DNA from: Antennarius striatus
Taxonomy: Eukaryota > Chordata > Actinopteri > Lophiiformes > Antennariidae
Length of the DNA stretch: 64,000 bases
Direction: 5' to 3'
Assembly (NCBI RefSeq): GCF_040054535.1
Contig: NC_090797.1
Span: forward strand, 12,409,501-12,473,500
Positions within the stretch are counted from its first letter, which is position 1; each line of letters begins with the position of its first letter. Of the stretch, positions 10,512 through 21,100 are shown piece after piece. The notes beneath the pieces are model-generated. The model was not told the origin of the DNA, ran no database searches, and saw nothing but the letters and a program-made list of their open reading frames with translations. The position numbers and the translations under genes were made by a program.

Positions 10512-13500
10512 CGATGCACATTGTTGACAAATCTGTTGAGGCGTCCCTCTCGCTGCTCTGGGTTCAGCCTGGTGTGGGCGGTCAGGTCCTTCATCACATT
10601 GAAGTCTCCTCTCATTTTGTCAGTCAGTCCTGTCAGAAACAAGCGGGTTTCAGGTGAAGTGGAACCCGTACGGAGCCAATCTGTGTCCCACAACCTCTCC
10701 ATCTGCTGCTCACCTGTTAAGTAGCACAGCTCTGGGATCAGCATGACAGTCGTGGGAGACTGGCTTCCTGGATCACGCCGCTTGATCCTGGTGACCAGCA
10801 GCACCTGGGTCAGGTCGGAGACGATGATTCCGTAATTCTGGGAGGAGGAAGCAGACGTGACCGCGAAGAACGCAAATACAGTGTGAGAGCATCCGGTTCT
10901 GTTGGGTTCTGTCTCACGTTCTTGTAGTAGTCAATGAAGGACACATCCTTGTCGGCCCGAGTGAAGGTGTTGATGGGGGTGTGATCCCAGGCGATGTCAT
11001 CAATCCTGTAGGTTTTGTTGTTGTACCTGAATAATTGAGAGAAGAGTGAAAGGTCATGTGATCCGTGGACCTCTACGTGCTGAGGGTAGTGGGGGTGTTA
11101 GGTCCTACTTGGTGAGAACAATCAGTCCAATGAGCTCCTTGGTGCAGACGTCTTGGAAGCGGTGGCTTCCACAAGACTGCCTCATGCTGATCATGAAGTC
11201 CAGGACGGTCTCGCTACGCAGAACCCGGTGGCTCACGTCGACACACATCATGATGGAGGACTCGTATTGCAGGATGGCGGTGGAGAACCCCGGCCAGATG
11301 GTCAGCCTGGAAACGACCGACACACAAGTTTAGACGGAACAACTCACCTGCAGCTTTTCACACAACAACAAGCGTCTATAACACATGTCAAACTCAAGGC
11401 TCGGGGGCCAAATCTGGCACCGCTGCATCATTTAATGTGGCCTGCAAGAGCATTAAAGGTCAGAGGCCATTTTAACTCTGACAAAAACATTTTGAACAAA
11501 GTTAATGTCCTAACTTGTGTTTGATGTCATTTTTCTTTATTCATTGGATAATTTGATCCTTGATTGATGGAGTTCTGACAAATTTAAAGGATTCATGTGG
11601 TAACAGCAACAAGCTCACATTTTTCTATGCAACTGTAATGTTTGCAACATGAATAATAAATTCAGTTATTTAACATTAAGCTGTAGTTATTTTACATCTA
11701 TGTCACATTACATTTAGTTACATCTGGTCCTAGCAGAACAGCTGTTATGCTGATGTGGCCCTCGGTGAAAATGAGTTTCACACCCCCGGTCTATAAGGAT
11801 GACAGATGTAGCTCCAACACCCGGCACCAAGAAAAACCTTTTTCATCTTCCCTGAGGAAACCATCACGTTCACTCCGCTTCATTCAATCTCCATCCATGG
11901 ATTCAAACACACAAAGTATCCATTGATCGTTTAAAGACTCCAAAAAAACACTGAGTTTCATGGACAGGATTTATTTGGATTCCGCAACGCAAAAAAAAAA
12001 CTGATGGTGATGAAGATCGGCCCGCTGCAAGAAAAACAGCATCTCCCCATCCTTCAACAGAACTACTGCTGCTAGCATGCTAGCTAGCATTAGAAAGGCA
12101 GCTGCTGCTTGGGACCAAAATCAGCAGCTTTCAGATTCCACTGACATCACTTCTAAAAATGTAACATGTTGAAAATCTGATTCTCTACGTGTCACCAGGT
12201 GCCACTGACATGGAAACATCCGGCTTCAGGCCAGAAACAGAAGAACATACTTGTGCTGTGGGATGTCCAGGGGGTCCCGGGGGTTGTAGTAGTTGCGTCC
12301 GATCTGCTGCATGTTGAGGATCTTCAGGATCCTGCAGGGATGATTAGAACATATGATATAGGAACGTGCATCACCATGAATCCCCCACCAGTTCCTGAGG
12401 ACCAGAAAACGCACCTTTTGAAGATGAGGTTGTAAAACTGGATGCACACTGGAGACGATGGGGGGAGTTCAGAAACCAGGGTGATGGTTATCTCAACCTT
12501 TTCTCCTTCCCTGGTTTCGCTGCAGACAACCGTCTCCTAAACCCCAGGAAGGAAACCAGCAGAAGATTAAATCTGCTTCTGAAATTATGTTTTCCAGTGA
12601 CTTTATGAAATTTTCATTTAACCTTGTCTCGCAGCTTGTGGGGCAGAACAAGCATCGCTCCATCGAAGGTCCGCGCTGTGCCGAGCAACTCCTCGTGCTG
12701 GAAGAGGAGGGCGGCTCTCAGGCGACGGGCCTCCTTCATCGGATTGTAGGTCACGTGGTATTGGTACAGGACCCACTGCGGGCGGGACAGGATGCGGAAG
12801 AAGTTTGCGACCAACGGGATTGGCCGCCCGCTCGTTCCTGAAGAAGTTCACACACAATAGCAGAGAGAGATTTGCAATCACCTGCACTCGTTACAACGGC
12901 TGCGTGTGTAAGGAAAAATGTACATTAACGTGACACACCCGTCTTGGATTCCGCCACATGAGTCATCGTCCGTCTGGTTAAAATCCCAGAATCACTAAAA
13001 TCCCGGCGGCGTCCTCCTCGTTCTCCCAGCTTCACCTGCTGGAACCCAGCTGAGATCTCGACCACAGCTGACAAACCAAGACTGAGGTTACAAACACGCT
13101 GCAGACATGTTTCAGTTGCTGGTCAGTCGAGCTGACCCATCGCTCCGGGTCAACTAGGATAATGAGACGTGACCACACCTTCTGAAGAGAACGGTCCCGG
13201 GCCTTTCTGCCGACCTCTACCAACTTGCACTGCTTCCTCATCTCCCCTCGGTGGGGCGGGGCAAGGTGCTGGGGCAGCTTCTCGGGTTTGGCTCTTTAAC
13301 ACAGGAAAAAGTTGGAAATGTGTAACAAAGCTTTTGGAATAAAAGAAGGGCTACTGATCCATTTTCAGTTCATCCTACATGCCCACTGAACTGTAAAATC
13401 TTTTATTACCAGCTCAATTGGAAATATTGTTCAACCAGAAATCTTCAATTTTAGTAAAAATATTACCGATGTAACGACTGTTTAATTGTCCTTTTAATTT

Positions 13501-14252
13501 CATTATTAAAAAGAAGTTCATTTAAAATAATGACAGCCTATCGCTAATGGCTTGTGGACCCTAATGAATCGTATCAAAAATATGAATAACTGTACACAAA
13601 AAACCTAACAACAATGCCAATTTACTCAGTAAAAGTGGGAGGATCTGGGCCAATCAGCCTCATGTCACCTGCTGACAAAAGGTGAAAGATGTTCAGACTT
13701 CTTTTCTCTGCGCCCCTAAACCAGGATAAATGTGGTAACGCAACAATCAATTCTGTAAAATAAATGTTTGAATACCTACACGGTTAGCATGTGTTGTTCA
13801 AGTGAGTATTTTTCATTTCATGTTATATAATTAATTTATGACCATGTGTTTCTGTAGATTTTCTCCTCTAAATATCTGAAGCGCTAATTCTAACTACTTA
13901 CTATTAGATATGAATAAATCTGTTTAATTGCGTGGTTTATTTTATTTAGTATTTACATATCATTCAATGACAATGTGCTCTTGATGTAGGATTTTATTTT
14001 GACACGCATTTTATTTTGACACAGCCTGGAAACTGTTTCCTGTTGGTTCGCGCTGCGCTGAGACGTCTGAAGAAACTTTCTACCCTTAGAATAAACCTTT
14101 AAATAACACCGGACATTGTCTCAGAAGAGGAGAGTTAAAACAAAAGGTTAAAACCACAGGTCACAGCAACCGGAAGTCCTTACCGATCCCGGGGCCACTG
14201 CCTCCTGACCGCGTGCCCGGCCTCGTGCTCTGGCTCGTGCCCGACCAGTCAT
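10512..14252 (-). pseudogene. piwil1: piwil1 5' part, exons 1-10 (copy B)
   Basis: The start codon is at 14252-14250. The Arg-rich N-terminus (MTGRARARARGRARG) and exons through 10 follow with the same splice sites as the complete gene in D (offset about 41660-41672). All ten exons are open where I checked. They encode the N-terminal domain and the PAZ domain. The MID and Piwi domains, with the slicer residues, are missing because the sequence joins kinase intron 1 at about 10412. If transcribed, it would give an N-PAZ protein or run antisense to the kinase promoter at 9444. The ERV 5' LTR starts 380 bp upstream of this ATG in head-to-head orientation. Confidence 0.9.
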
Positions 14253-14627
14253 TTTCCTCAGCTAGCTTCAGAAGGGTTCAAAAACACATTTCACTATTTT
14301 TAGAAATATTACCAACAAATGAAGTAAATACGTGATCAGGAAAACTACACCGCCCCTCATCCTCACCAGTACGAAATAAAATCTAAATTAAAGTATCGTT
14401 TACTCTCGTTTAATTGGTCTAAACAAGATGGCGACTGTAAATGTAGGGTGTGGCTGTGCAATGCCGCTAGTAGCTAATGAGCCACTATTAGCATCAACAT
14501 AAATTCAATATGTATACATTACTATAATATAACTCCACACAGAATATCCGACTTTCAAGGTATCGGTTAGAATTACGATACTTTGCGATAGTCCTTAAAC
14601 TGAACGGGCTAATTAAAATCAGATAAG
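14253..14627 (-). promoter_or_regulatory. piwil1 upstream region, copy B, cut by the ERV
   Basis: Homologous to 55925-56300 in D. I see no TATA box. The ERV separates this proximal piece from the rest of the spacer, which resumes at 23644. Confidence 0.45.
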
Positions 14628-14631
14628 GGTA

Positions 14632-15277
14632 TGTTGGAATTATATCTTTTTATGTTATGTTGGAATTATATCTTTTTATGTTATTTTGCTGTGGAAAGTT
14701 ACTGAGCTTAAAGTTCATCTTAGGTCACATCACGTGACAGTTAGAACTGCTGACTTATGCTAAATTGCTTGCACAGCTAGTCGAGCAGAAACTCTTGCAA
14801 GGCCGTCTTCCTCTTTCTTCTCTGATAATTGGTGTATATCTTCTTAGATAATTGGCGTATAGCTACGATAGTTTTCATGACCTGTCTGCTTATCACCTCT
14901 TGCCAGGCCGTCTGCAAGGCCGTCTTCCTCTTTCTTCTCAGATAATTGGGGCATCATGACATCACCTGAATGTAACCCACTGTCTTGCCTGCTATCTTGC
15001 AGCTGTTGTGATACCAGGTGAACCCCGCCTTCTGATGTGCATAAAATCCATGTGCTGCAAGTGCATCCTGGCACTCTGCAGGAAGTAATCTCCCATGAGA
15101 CAAAGTGCCGAGAATATTCTCTTTGCAATTGAAAAATAAACTTTGAAGCTTCGACATTTCACTGAGTGTTTTGTTTATTTAACTCTGTTCAGAAATTGTC
15201 CACAACCAAGAGAAAACGAACACGAAGCTGGAGGACCAAGGGTCTTTAGGACCATATTATTTGGCTCCACTTCAACA
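14632..15277 (+). repeat. ERV 5' LTR, 646 bp
   Basis: Begins TGTTGGAATT and ends CTTCAACA. A 26-bp tandem duplication forms the first 52 bases. AATAAA lies at about 15135 in the expected R region. The LTR is identical in length to the 3' LTR. Confidence 0.95.
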
Positions 15278-15278
15278 T

Positions 15279-15297
15279 TTGGTGACCCCGACGTGAT
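15279..15297 (+). promoter_or_regulatory. ERV primer binding site, tRNA-Trp type
   Basis: TGGTGACCCCGACGTGAT follows the LTR after two bases. It is the exact complement of the 3' end of vertebrate tRNA-Trp as I know it (…ATCACGTCGGGGTCA plus CCA). Confidence 0.88.
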
Positions 15298-15345
15298 CTT
15301 GGCTGGACTCCTGCCGGACAGAGACAACTCCAAAGGGTACCCCGA

Positions 15346-15358
15346 CTTGTAAGGTAAG
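15346..15358 (+). promoter_or_regulatory. Likely ERV major splice donor
   Basis: GTAAGGTAAGAGG is a near-consensus donor in the leader, upstream of gag. It would join to an acceptor upstream of env; a CTCTCTACAAG site near 22450 is one candidate. Inference from position and consensus. Confidence 0.5.
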
Positions 15359-15492
15359 AGGAACTTTGCCTCTTAGGGCCTTGTCTCTGCCTGTCAGTAT
15401 AAGGTTAAAATCTGTCTTTCCCTATTTGGAAAACGTTCTAGAATCATTGACTCGAACACCAGTGATTTGATTTAATAGACGTCTTTTTGTGA

Positions 15493-15690
15493 ATGTCAAA
15501 CTGGACGCTGTTTGGATTGATCGGTCTTTTAATTATACTTTGTGTCAGCGTCTGGTGGTTCTTACACCTAAATTATTCTTACAGTAAGAACACTCAACTA
15601 GGTTTACAGACGTTCAAACCTAGTTGTTTTAATACTGCGGTCGCTCAAAGAGTTTGTGGGGTTGCCCCAGCTGATGACATTAGGCTGTAG
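15493..15690 (+). CDS. ERV leader ORF, 65-residue membrane microprotein (putative)
   Basis: ATG at 15493 opens 65 codons ending TAG. Residues about 6-24 are one hydrophobic segment (LFGLIGLLIILCVSVWWFL), followed by a polar tail. It lies between the probable splice donor and gag, so only unspliced RNA would carry it. I recognise no family. It could be a chance ORF or a remnant of an N-terminally extended gag leader protein. Codons are not otherwise diagnostic. Confidence 0.4.
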   Translation: MSNWTLFGLIGLLIILCVSVWWFLHLNYSYSKNTQLGLQTFKPSCFNTAVAQRVCGVAPADDIRL

Positions 15691-15933
15691 AGGTTAAAGC
15701 AAACTATTGGCTAAAAACGTCTGGTAAATTCTTCCATAACTGAGTAGACTGAGAGGATTGTCTGGGACATCCTGCGCGCTAGAGATTTTGCGTCTGGGAC
15801 GCCCGTCTGGGAATATTAGTGAAACGATCCGGGATCGTGGGTCGAGTGATACTGAGTTCCGTGTTGAGGTTCTCGGAGGAAACGACGCCGAATTTTCTTA
15901 ACTAAATTGGGAAAAGGCCTAATAGAATTTACA

Positions 15934-18082
15934 ATGGAAGGTGAATTCGATCGGGAAACAGACTGGTTCAACTGGAACTTAATTCCAGACGACCCAGATG
16001 GTGCACCATTAGAAAATCAAGCAAAAATTGCTATTTTAGTGGCATCCGAGGGACTGCCCACAAAGATCCGCAGTAAGACGGAGTCTGAAATGAAAGATTG
16101 GTTTGAAGATTGCTGTAAAAAGGATGGTTACCACCGCTAACATCCAAAAAATCATTCGTCTTACTGATGAAAGAGGTTGAAAAAGCATGCATTAAAAAGT
16201 TAAATGTACTGGCCACAACTGTCTCTGCAACAAATAGAATCAGTATTCCAGGAAGGCGGGCACGAGAGTCATATGTAAAGGTGGAAAAAGTTAAGTCACA
16301 TGTACGATTGCTGTCAATGGGAGGATCAGTCAGAGTAAGTAGACAAGAGGTCAAAGAAAAGTGTGCTTGGAATAATCCTGACCCGCCTCCTTATCTGGGG
16401 GAGAATTTTGCATCTGTTTTTTCCAAAACTAACCCGTTTGCCAGTAATCCTTATGCAGAATTACAACAGACTCTGACTCTGACTCAGACCAGACCAGACC
16501 CGCCGTCACTATACTTCCAGGCACCAGTCTGGAACATCACCAGCGGGAAACTGCACATGGATCAGACCGCCCCATCCGCGCCCACACCCGCGACTGAAGG
16601 TAAAGTGGTACCGGAACATGTCAGAATCATGGCCGCGCCCTGTGAACGAGCTAACAAACAGCTTAAAGATGAGTTTGAAGAAATCCTCAGGACCAGTAAA
16701 ACTTATCCGGACCTGAGGCTTGCCCTGAGTGAGTTCAAGACGGAGCTGCTGCGCAGAGGGAATGCCTCCCGCAGCGTCAGAGACGAACTCCGTCAGAGGG
16801 TCCTACAAGCAGAACAAGAAGCGGAGGAACACTTCAAGACGTCACTCAAACATCATGAGGTATCATTTGACAACGAACAACATTCCACTTTACAGAAACA
16901 GGTGGCTGCACTTCAGGAACAGCTCTGTCGCCTCTCTTCCCGAGTGGAACCTCCCGTCTCCGCTCTTCCCCTCCCTTCTCTCCCTCCCCGGCCTCCAACC
17001 CCGCCTCCCTGTCAGCCCACCTCAGAGGGACCTGTGACTCGATCCAGAGCCGCTGTACAAGCTCCATTGATGGATACAGTGGACCCCAACTCCGGACGGC
17101 GTGTTGCCGTCTACCGCCCTTTCCCTGCAGCAGATCTCAATGCCATGCTTCAGACATTGCCACCTATTTCATCGGGGGGACGCAATTGGTTTGCATCCGT
17201 GCAGCGTCAGGCTATGGGCCACGACTTGTGTGTTGGTGACATGCAAATGATTTTAACTAAAGTATGTCCTTTGTCTATCTTACCACAGGTTCTAGAGGAA
17301 ACAGGGGTGGGTCGTATGGCTAAAGATGAACCTCTAGACCACGAAAATTTGGACCGCATGACGTAGGTCTTAACGCACATTTCCCTTTGCCTCTGTGTGC
17401 TGTCCATGACATGGTGTTCACTCCAAAAGTTGGAGAGGACGCGACTACTTACGTTGATCGGGCCAAAACTGAATATCACATTAAAACAGGTTTTCTACAT
17501 AATACCTCGCCTTTCCATGACTCAGTCTTTCGAGCTTCCATTTTGAAGGGGATTCCCAAAACAGTGGTTACCGCCATGGAAAACATACCAGATCTGGCTG
17601 AAATGACGGATGACCGGTGGTGTTCCTGCCTGAGACACTTTCTGAGGAGACATGCCAAAGAAAAAGATACTAAGGTAGAAAAACATCAAACTGCTGTTTC
17701 TCAATTGACCGTCATGCAGATCCAGGACATCAAGAAGAAAGAGGACTCTGTCTCCTCTCCTGCCTCTGCTCTTCCACCTGATGATGCAGATAGAATGATG
17801 TATCAGTCGGGGCCACGATCTTGGGGTGGGGCTGACACTCAACGTTACGTATGTTTCCGCTGTGGCAGAGAAGGTCATTGGGTCAAAGATTGCCCCGAGA
17901 GGCCCCCACCTAGGGGGCGTGGTCGTGGATTCCAACGCCCTCGTGGACGTGGCAGAGACATGGGACGGTGGCAGTCTCTAGATCGGCAGCAGTACCAACA
18001 GCGCCGCCCAGTGGACTCCAACCAAGGTTCGCCCGTCCCGAATCGCCAGCGTCTGCCCCCTGGTGAACAGTTCTCACAATGA
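15934..18082 (+). pseudogene. ERV gag (matrix, capsid, nucleocapsid), two frame changes
   Basis: Gag structural polyprotein read in three pieces: ATG 15934 to TAA 16138-16140; a second frame with its own ATG at 16167 to TAG 17364-17366; and a third frame to TGA 18080-18082. The middle part has a charged, coiled-coil-like stretch, then a Pro-rich segment, then the capsid start. The last part holds a CCHC zinc knuckle CFRCGREGHWVKDC (17852-17893) followed by an Arg/Gly/Pro tail. Frame changes sit near 16110-16145 and 17361-17366. They may be inactivating mutations or consensus errors. The final stop is in the same frame as pol. Confidence 0.85.
18080..18082 (+). promoter_or_regulatory. gag-pol UGA stop, possible readthrough site
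   Basis: The nucleocapsid frame and the protease frame are the same; only this TGA (context CAATGAAGA) separates them. Gamma- and epsilonretroviruses make Gag-Pol by stop-codon readthrough, classically at UAG. Readthrough here is inference. Confidence 0.55.
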
Positions 18083-18109
18083 AGATGCCCTGAACCCACG
18101 GACATAGGC

Positions 18110-21100
18110 ATGCAGGAGCCTATGATCACCATTACGGTAGGAGGAGTGTCAACTCCTTTTATGGTTGATACTGGTGCCCGTTATTCCACCATCCAACGGC
18201 TTCCTCCTGGCGCCTATGTCACCAATGACGTAATTCCTTTAGTTGGGTTCAAGGGTGAAGAAATTGCCCTGCCAAAGACTTCCTCCATTTTGGTTTCTGC
18301 ACACAACCAGTTATTAACTCACTCCTTTATCCTGGCTCCCTCCAGCCCTGCCAATCTTTTAGGGCGTGATTTAATGTGCAAGTTGTGTCCTTTGATAAAG
18401 TGTTCTGCCGACGGCCTGCAACTGATGTTTCCGGATGGATCATCCCGACTGTGCCTGTCTGCCACCAACCCCGTCAACACCATGTTTCCGGTACATGCCA
18501 AAGTTGCTGTGGTGTGCATGTATGCTGACATCTTTTGGGTTGTGATGGACACTGATGCTGGACAGTGGACTCCTGTTGAGACTTTCTGGACAAAGTGGTC
18601 GCCCTGGGTCCGTCACCTACGCCCCTATGATCTGGTCTCTGACGCTTTGCATTGTACTCTGTATTATGACAGGATGGAAGACACAATTTTCCTGGGAGCC
18701 TTCCAGGAGGTGGAAGGACTCCCGTGGGATCTCTCTCTCCAAGATCTCTACGTAGGACCTCAGGGTGTGGCTTGGGCCGTATCCTTGACGCCCGAACAGC
18801 AGAAGTGGTATCATATGGATGATCCTCCAGATCCTTCGATGCCGCCTTGCTATCCTCATGTCTCCTTGGCTGTCTCCCCAAAACACACACAGAAAGATCT
18901 GGGTCCCTTCGTGAAAGCTTGCATCGATGCTGATGATTGGAAGCCGACATTCTACTCTGGTTTGCACTATTCTGCATCTCTTGACTCATATCGCATTTTG
19001 TCTCCAGAATTTGTGATCCCTTCCGTCCTAGAACACAGCGTCCTGGACAGGCACCATGGCAGAGAAACATCCGACAGCGATTTGGCACCTGCGCTGATTG
19101 ACTCTCTTCCCGACTCCCTCTGGACCCAGGGTCCTACGGATGTCGGTCGTTGTGACGTCACGCCAGTCACGTTTCAAATGAAACCGGGTCCCATTTGGGT
19201 TCCTCAATATCCGGTTCCTGCGAAGGGTAAGGCCGGTGTAACTGAGACCATAAACGGGTTGCTTGAAGCTGGTGTGCTTGCTCTAATTGAAAGCTCTCCT
19301 TTTAATACACCCATTCTCCCTGTAGAAAAGAAAGGTACAGGCAAATGGAGGATGGTCCATGATTTGAGAGCTATAAATGCTGCAGTCACCACTCCCACCC
19401 TTCCGGTCCCGAACCCTCATGCTGCACTCTCACTGTTGTCGCCCTCTCACACTCACTTCACTGTCATCGACTTGGCTAATGCTTTTTTCAGTATTCCTCT
19501 TCATCCATCCATGAAACCTTATCTGGCCTTCACCTGGGATGGAAGGAGATACTCCTACAACTGTCTGCCCATGGGGTTCCTCCTTTCTCCTGGTCTCTTC
19601 AACGTCCATCTTCGTGAGCTTCTGAAACCTTTGTCTCTTCCGCCCGGTGTGCTCCTCGTCCAGTACGTCGATGACCTCCTGGTTGCGGCTCCATCAGAGC
19701 AATCCTGTCTGGACACGACTCACTCTCTGCTCCTTCGTCTCCATGAAGTAGGCCTTAAAGTTTCTAAATCCAAAATTCAAGTTGCCAGAACTCAAGTCTC
19801 TTTCCTTGGTCGCTGTGTATCCCGGATGGGCACAGGCCTCTCCTCCTCGCACAGAGAAGACATTTTACACTCTGCTCGTCCATCTACCGTGAAGCAAATG
19901 CTAGCTTTTCTGGGGTTGTGTAACTACTCTCGCCATCATGTTGTTGACTTCTCAGAGTGCACGCATCCTCTCCGTGCTATGGTCAAGGAAGTCGGCATGC
20001 GGAACCTTTCAGCCGCTTTGGCCTGGACTCCGGACGCTGATGCTGCCTTTTCTCACCTTAAGGCATGTTTGGCCTCTGCTACATCTCTTTCCATTCCTGA
20101 CTACAATAAGATGTTTTTCCTCGATGTGGCTGAAAAAGCAAGCAGTGTTTCTGCTGTGCTTTTTCAAAAGGGGGATAGAGGAGAACGAAACGTCTGTATG
20201 TATGTCTCAACACCATTGGACAATTATGAAAAACGCCAAACGCCCTGTTCATCTTTTGCCTCAGCACTAGCTAGGTTGGTCCAGAAAACTGCCCACGTGG
20301 TACTTCATCATCCACTGACCATCAGAACTGGACACAGCACTGTCCAATACATCACAAGCCAATTCTTCACCATGACTGGAGGACGCCAACGCAAGATTGA
20401 ATCGGTCATCACTCAACCACACATCATCTTCATCCATGAAGGGATCAATATGGCTGATGGTCTGATTGAAGGTACCCCACACTTTTGTACAGAAAAAGTC
20501 CAAGACGACACAAAACTCAGAGATGACTTGTACGAACAGCCATTGACTAACCCCGACATGACGTTGTTCACCGACGGATGTTGTTTTAAAGGCATGGATG
20601 GCCTGCAATCAGGTTTTGCCATAGTTCAACATCAAAACGACGATTTTGAGACAGTTAAGGAAGTCAGACTGGACGGACCACAGTCAGCACAGAGAGCTGA
20701 AATCCTAGCAGTCGCAGAAGCTCTAGGACTCGCAAAAGACCAAACTGTAAATATCTACACTGATTCTGCTTATGCTCATTTGGTTGTACATACTGCATTA
20801 AGTGAATGGCAACGGAACAATTATCAGACAGCAACAGGAAGTCCAATTAAACACCTGAAAGAGGTAATGCATCTCCAGGAAATGCTGATGTTGCCAAAAG
20901 CTGTTGCTGTTATCAAGTGTCCAGGTCATTCCAGAAAAAATGACCTGATTGCAAATGGAAACGCCGCAGCAGATGCAGCTGCTAAAAAGGTGGCAGGTTA
21001 TCAGCCAGCACTCCAACTCTCGGTGAGTGACAAAGAAATTGATTGCAAAATAACGAATGATGTGATCCGAGAGTGGCAGGTGAAAGCTAGCCCAGAAGAA

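Noticed and set aside
14844-15157. Minus-strand ORFs of 94 and 67 codons in the LTRs
   Set aside because: Both recur exactly in the two LTRs and have no coding signature; they are shadows of LTR sequence.
18474-19088. 204-codon minus-strand ORF inside ERV pol
   Set aside because: Antisense shadow of the pol frame without recognisable features.
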